In this document: piece by piece, positions 12,176 through 14,313 of the stretch
How the letters are laid out: every line of letters starts with the position of its first letter
Numbering within the stretch: the stretch's first letter is position 1
Program-made: the position numbers and the translations under genes
Origin: Bacteroidales bacterium UBA3834
GTDB taxonomy: Bacteria > Bacteroidota > Bacteroidia > Bacteroidales > P3
Direction: 5' to 3'
DNA length: 14,313 nt
Assembly: GCA_002392965.1 (NCBI GenBank)
Contig: DGIA01000023.1
Location: 24,834 to 39,146, forward strand
Notes under the pieces: model-generated
What the model saw: the letters and a program-made list of their open reading frames with translations, nothing else
Database searches by the model: none
What the model was told of the DNA's origin: nothing

Positions 12176-13092
12176 ACGAGGGTGTGACAAACGGCTGGCG
12201 TCGCACGATGCGCGACTTCGAGACCTGGCTGAAACTCGAGAAAGGGTTGTCGGACAACAGCGTCGAGGCCTATGGCCACGATGTGACCTTGATGGCCACC
12301 TTCATGAGCGACATGGGTGTGGACCCCGTAGATGTGGATGTCGATGCCCTGCGCCGCTTGCTCGCCCTTGTCAAAGACCTGGGCCTTGCCTCCACCACCC
12401 AGCGGCGCATGATTTCCGGTTGGCGCATGTTTTACAAGATGCTGGTGGTGGAAGACGCTGTCAAGCAGAATCCCGCCGAGCTGCTCGACTTTCCCGTCAA
12501 GTCGCACCACCTGCCCGATGTGCTTACCGACGAGGAAATCACCCGGCTCCAGGAGACATTCGACCGCAGTACGCCCGAAGGCGAACGTAATTATGTGATT
12601 GTAGAGGTGATGTATGGCTGCGGCCTGCGGGTCAGCGAGTTGGTGAACCTGCGTCTTTCAAATATCTACGACGAGGAACAATACCTGCAGATCTTCGGAA
12701 AGGGCGACAAGGAGCGCTGGGTGCCCATCAATCCGCAGGCGCTGACACTTTTGTCCACCTACATCCATAGCGTGCGCTCCCACATCACGCCCCAACCCGG
12801 TGAGGAGAAGTATGTCTTCCTCAACCGTCGCGGGCACCACCTCTCGCGCCAGATGGTCTTCATCTTCCTCCAGCAGGCGGTTCGCGACGCGGGCATCAAG
12901 AAAAAGATAAGCCCCCATTCGCTGCGCCATAGTTTCGCCACCGAGTTGGTGGAGAACGGCGCCGACCTGCGTGCCGTGCAGGAAATGCTCGGCCACGCCT
13001 CCATCTCCACCACCGAGATCTACACCCACATCAGCCGCGACACCCTCCGCAACACCATCGCCGCCTTCCATCCACACTACGTCAAGAAATAA
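12172..13092 (+). CDS. xerD: Tyrosine recombinase XerD
   Basis: Site-specific tyrosine recombinase expected to resolve chromosome dimers at dif with XerC. The 306 residues have an N-terminal SAM-like DNA-binding domain (about 8-98, FETWLKLEKGLSDNSVEAY) and a C-terminal catalytic domain. All six catalytic positions are present: Arg153 (GCGLRVSE), Lys177 (FGKGDKER), His249 and Arg252 (PHSLRHSFAT), His275 (LGHASIST) and nucleophile Tyr284 (EIYTH). Length and the HLPDVLTDEE linker fit XerC/XerD rather than an integrase. The start at 12172 is chosen for the 4-nt ATGA overlap with mtgA; ATG 12154 would add six residues. XerC versus XerD cannot be settled firmly from one sequence. An 11-bp repeat array begins about 40 nt past its stop. 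Confidence 0.9.
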   Translation: MNEGVTNGWRRTMRDFETWLKLEKGLSDNSVEAYGHDVTLMATFMSDMGVDPVDVDVDALRRLLALVKDLGLASTTQRRMISGWRMFYKMLVVEDAVKQNPAELLDFPVKSHHLPDVLTDEEITRLQETFDRSTPEGERNYVIVEVMYGCGLRVSELVNLRLSNIYDEEQYLQIFGKGDKERWVPINPQALTLLSTYIHSVRSHITPQPGEEKYVFLNRRGHHLSRQMVFIFLQQAVRDAGIKKKISPHSLRHSFATELVENGADLRAVQEMLGHASISTTEIYTHISRDTLRNTIAAFHPHYVKK

Positions 13093-13102
13093 TACGTTTG
13101 TA

Positions 13103-13122
13103 AAGGCTTGATACTAAGCCTT
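13103..13122 (+). terminator. Weak hairpin after xerD
   Basis: AAGGCTT (13103-13109) and AAGCCTT (13116-13122) form a perfect 7-bp stem with loop GATACT, 10 nt after the xerD stop. No T-tract follows, so termination is uncertain. Part of this hairpin belongs to the repeat shared with the left window edge. Confidence 0.4.
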
Positions 13123-13130
13123 GAATCCGT

Positions 13131-13170
13131 TATGACCTAGTATTGACCTAGTATTGACCTAGTATTGACT
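13131..13170 (-). repeat. Reverse-oriented 11-bp tandem repeat block
   Basis: Units TATGACCTAG (10 nt, partial), TATTGACCTAG (13141-13151), TATTGACCTAG (13152-13162) and a truncated TATTGACT (13163-13170) are tandem. An inverted copy of the unit, CTAGGTCATT (13183-13192), follows after a 12-nt A+T-rich spacer. The block could fold as a large hairpin. It is the partner of the repeat at the left window edge. Confidence 0.85.
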
Positions 13171-13186
13171 ATATAGAAAGTACTAG

Positions 13187-13307
13187 GTCATTACCCAGGC
13201 ACACTTTCATCATGCCCAAGTGTTTCTTTGGTCATCCTTGAGTCATCCTTTAGTCATCCTTGAACCATACATTAGGCACACTTGAGGAGAACCTAAGGTG
13301 AAAGGTT
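13187..13307 (+). repeat. Degenerate in-phase 11-bp repeat block
   Basis: Read in 11-nt steps from 13187, the units are GTCATTACCCA, GGCACACTTTC, ATCATGCCCAA, GTGTTTCTTTG, GTCATCCTTGA, GTCATCCTTTA, GTCATCCTTGA, ACCATACATTA, GGCACACTTGA, GGAGAACCTAA and GGTGAAAGGTT. Three are near-identical neighbours (13231-13263). GGCACACTT recurs at 13198 and 13275, exactly seven units apart. The register is therefore held across more than 100 nt despite strong divergence. No coding potential is seen. Confidence 0.7.
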
Positions 13308-13322
13308 GTCGGCTGAGCCGAC
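13308..13322. other. GC-rich hairpin at the end of the repeat block
   Basis: GTCGGC (13308-13313), loop TGA and GCCGAC (13317-13322) form a perfect 6-bp stem, extendable to 7 bp. It has no T-tract. It lies between the repeats and the ppdK promoter and may insulate or merely be decayed repeat sequence. Confidence 0.45.
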
Positions 13323-13358
13323 GGCATACCAGATAAGTTGATATGTTGATATTTTTTC

Positions 13359-13389
13359 TTCGCCATATCGGAAAAAAATCGTATCTTTG
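13359..13389 (+). promoter_or_regulatory. ppdK promoter
   Basis: A -33-like TTCG (13359-13362), a 19-nt spacer and the -7 box TATCTTTG (13382-13389). The predicted start is near 13395, giving a leader of about 50 nt that is very A+T-rich (13404-13447). Bases 13362-13391 are 29/30 identical to the promoter at 5559-5588. Confidence 0.85.
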
Positions 13390-13447
13390 CAACCTCAATT
13401 CTGATGAATATAATAATAATTATTTAATAACTAATAACTTATTCAAG

Positions 13448-14313
13448 ATGACGAAGTACGTTTACACTTTCGGAGGCAAAACTGCCGAAGGAAAAGCTGA
13501 CATGAAGAACCTTTTGGGCGGCAAGGGTGCCAACCTGGCCGAGATGTGCCTGCTGGGCCTGCCGGTGCCTGCCGGACTGACCATTACTACGGAGTGCTGC
13601 ACGGCCTACTATGCCAATAATTGCGAGCTGCCTCAGGGCCTGATGGAAGAGGTTTGGAAGGGTGTGGAGAATATCGAGCGCCTGATGGGTATGAAATATG
13701 ACGATGCCGAGAACCCCTTGCTGGTGAGCTGCCGCAGCGGCGCCCGCTCGTCGATGCCCGGCATGATGGATACCGTGTTGAATATCGGCTTGAGCAGCAA
13801 GACTATCCCCGGCATGCTGAAGAAGACCAACAACCCCCGTTTTGTGTACGACTCGTACCGTCGGTTGATCATGATGTATGCCGATGTGGTGATGGAGAAA
13901 GCCGAGGGTATCGAGCCCGAGGACGGCAAGGGTATCCGCAAGCAGCTGGATGACATGCTGGACGAGTATAAGAAACTGAAAGGCTACAAGAGCGACACGG
14001 AGCTGACTGCCGAGGACCTCATGAAGCTGGCCGAGGCTTTCAAGGTGAGAGTGAAAGAGGTGCTGGGTGTGGAGTTCCCCGACGACGCCCGTGCCCAGAT
14101 GGTGGGCGGCATCAAGGCCGTCTTCAAGAGCTGGAACGGCAAGAAGGCCGTGAGCTACCGCAAGATCGAGGGCATCCCCGACGACTGGGGCACCGCCGTC
14201 AACGTGCAGGCCATGGTCTTCGGCAACATGGGCGACACCAGCGCCACCGGTGTGGCCTTCACCCGCAACCCAGCCACCGGCGACAACCAGTTCTACGGCG
14301 AGTGGCTCATCAA
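13448..14313 (+). CDS. ppdK: Pyruvate, phosphate dikinase (5' part, runs off window)
   Basis: Cytoplasmic enzyme interconverting pyruvate, ATP and phosphate with PEP, AMP and pyrophosphate, a usual glycolytic or gluconeogenic step in anaerobic Bacteroidales. Only the first 288 codons are visible. They cover the ATP-grasp nucleotide-binding region: GGKGANLAEM (24-33), GLPVPAGLTITTE (37-49), SCRSGARSSMPGMMDT (94-109), and farther on NVQAMVFGNMGDTSATGVAFTRNP in consecutive stretches. The phosphohistidine domain and PEP/pyruvate barrel lie beyond the window. ATG 13448 is the first start after the promoter, and the opening MTKYVYTFGG matches the family N-terminus. The long form of the enzyme (about 900 residues) is expected. 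Confidence 0.95.
   Translation, partial: MTKYVYTFGGKTAEGKADMKNLLGGKGANLAEMCLLGLPVPAGLTITTECCTAYYANNCELPQGLMEEVWKGVENIERLMGMKYDDAENPLLVSCRSGARSSMPGMMDTVLNIGLSSKTIPGMLKKTNNPRFVYDSYRRLIMMYADVVMEKAEGIEPEDGKGIRKQLDDMLDEYKKLKGYKSDTELTAEDLMKLAEAFKVRVKEVLGVEFPDDARAQMVGGIKAVFKSWNGKKAVSYRKIEGIPDDWGTAVNVQAMVFGNMGDTSATGVAFTRNPATGDNQFYGEWLI

Noticed and set aside
13131..13307. CRISPR array
   Set aside because: The units are 11 bp with no unique spacers between them, and no cas genes are nearby.

Overview
The window looks like chromosomal DNA of a Bacteroidota member, most likely order Bacteroidales. It has several TAnnTTTG (-7) promoter boxes, each about 19 nt downstream of a TTTG-like -33 box. Shine-Dalgarno sequences are absent. 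One secreted protein ends in a type IX secretion (T9SS) sorting domain, and secreted proteins have Gln right after the predicted signal-peptide cleavage site. Coding DNA is fairly G+C-rich (about 60% in hand-counted 60-nt samples). Genus cannot be assigned.

Left block (+ strand, 127-5507): a tight five-gene cluster ending at a strong terminator (5531-5558). It encodes an uncharacterised exported protein, Dxs (first step of the MEP isoprenoid pathway), a YfcC-type 12-TM-class carrier, a secreted M28 zinc peptidase and a GlsB/YeaQ small membrane protein. Gaps are 4-13 nt, with one 25-nt overlap.

Middle (5556-7607): a promoter, a long leader with competing stem-loops, and a 605-residue secreted protein. 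That protein has BspA-type leucine-rich repeats, InlB-B-like repeats, a HDTxY-rich linker and a T9SS tail. Its body is clearly more A+T-rich than its C-terminus and its neighbours, suggesting a mosaic or transferred gene. A strong terminator follows, then an intergenic 11-bp tandem repeat array and a second, bidirectional terminator.

Minus-strand block (11243 down to 7849): gapA, then, after a 130-nt gap with a 14-bp inverted repeat, a compact fabG / BtuF-like lipoprotein / FKBP isomerase cluster. gapA and the + strand mtgA-xerD pair diverge from interlocking promoters (11295-11340).

Right end: mtgA (peptidoglycan glycosyltransferase) overlaps xerD by 4 nt. A 355-nt intergenic region follows, filled largely by 11-bp-period repeats, then the promoter and 5' part of ppdK (pyruvate, phosphate dikinase), which runs off the window.

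The genes are mainly housekeeping and envelope functions; I see no defence system, CRISPR array, insertion sequence, tRNA or rRNA. The most unusual signals are non-coding. They are a family of 11-bp-period intergenic arrays (both window ends and 7.67 kb) sharing a GTCA-led unit, a nearly identical 30-bp promoter module used twice, and the structured leader upstream of the LRR protein.
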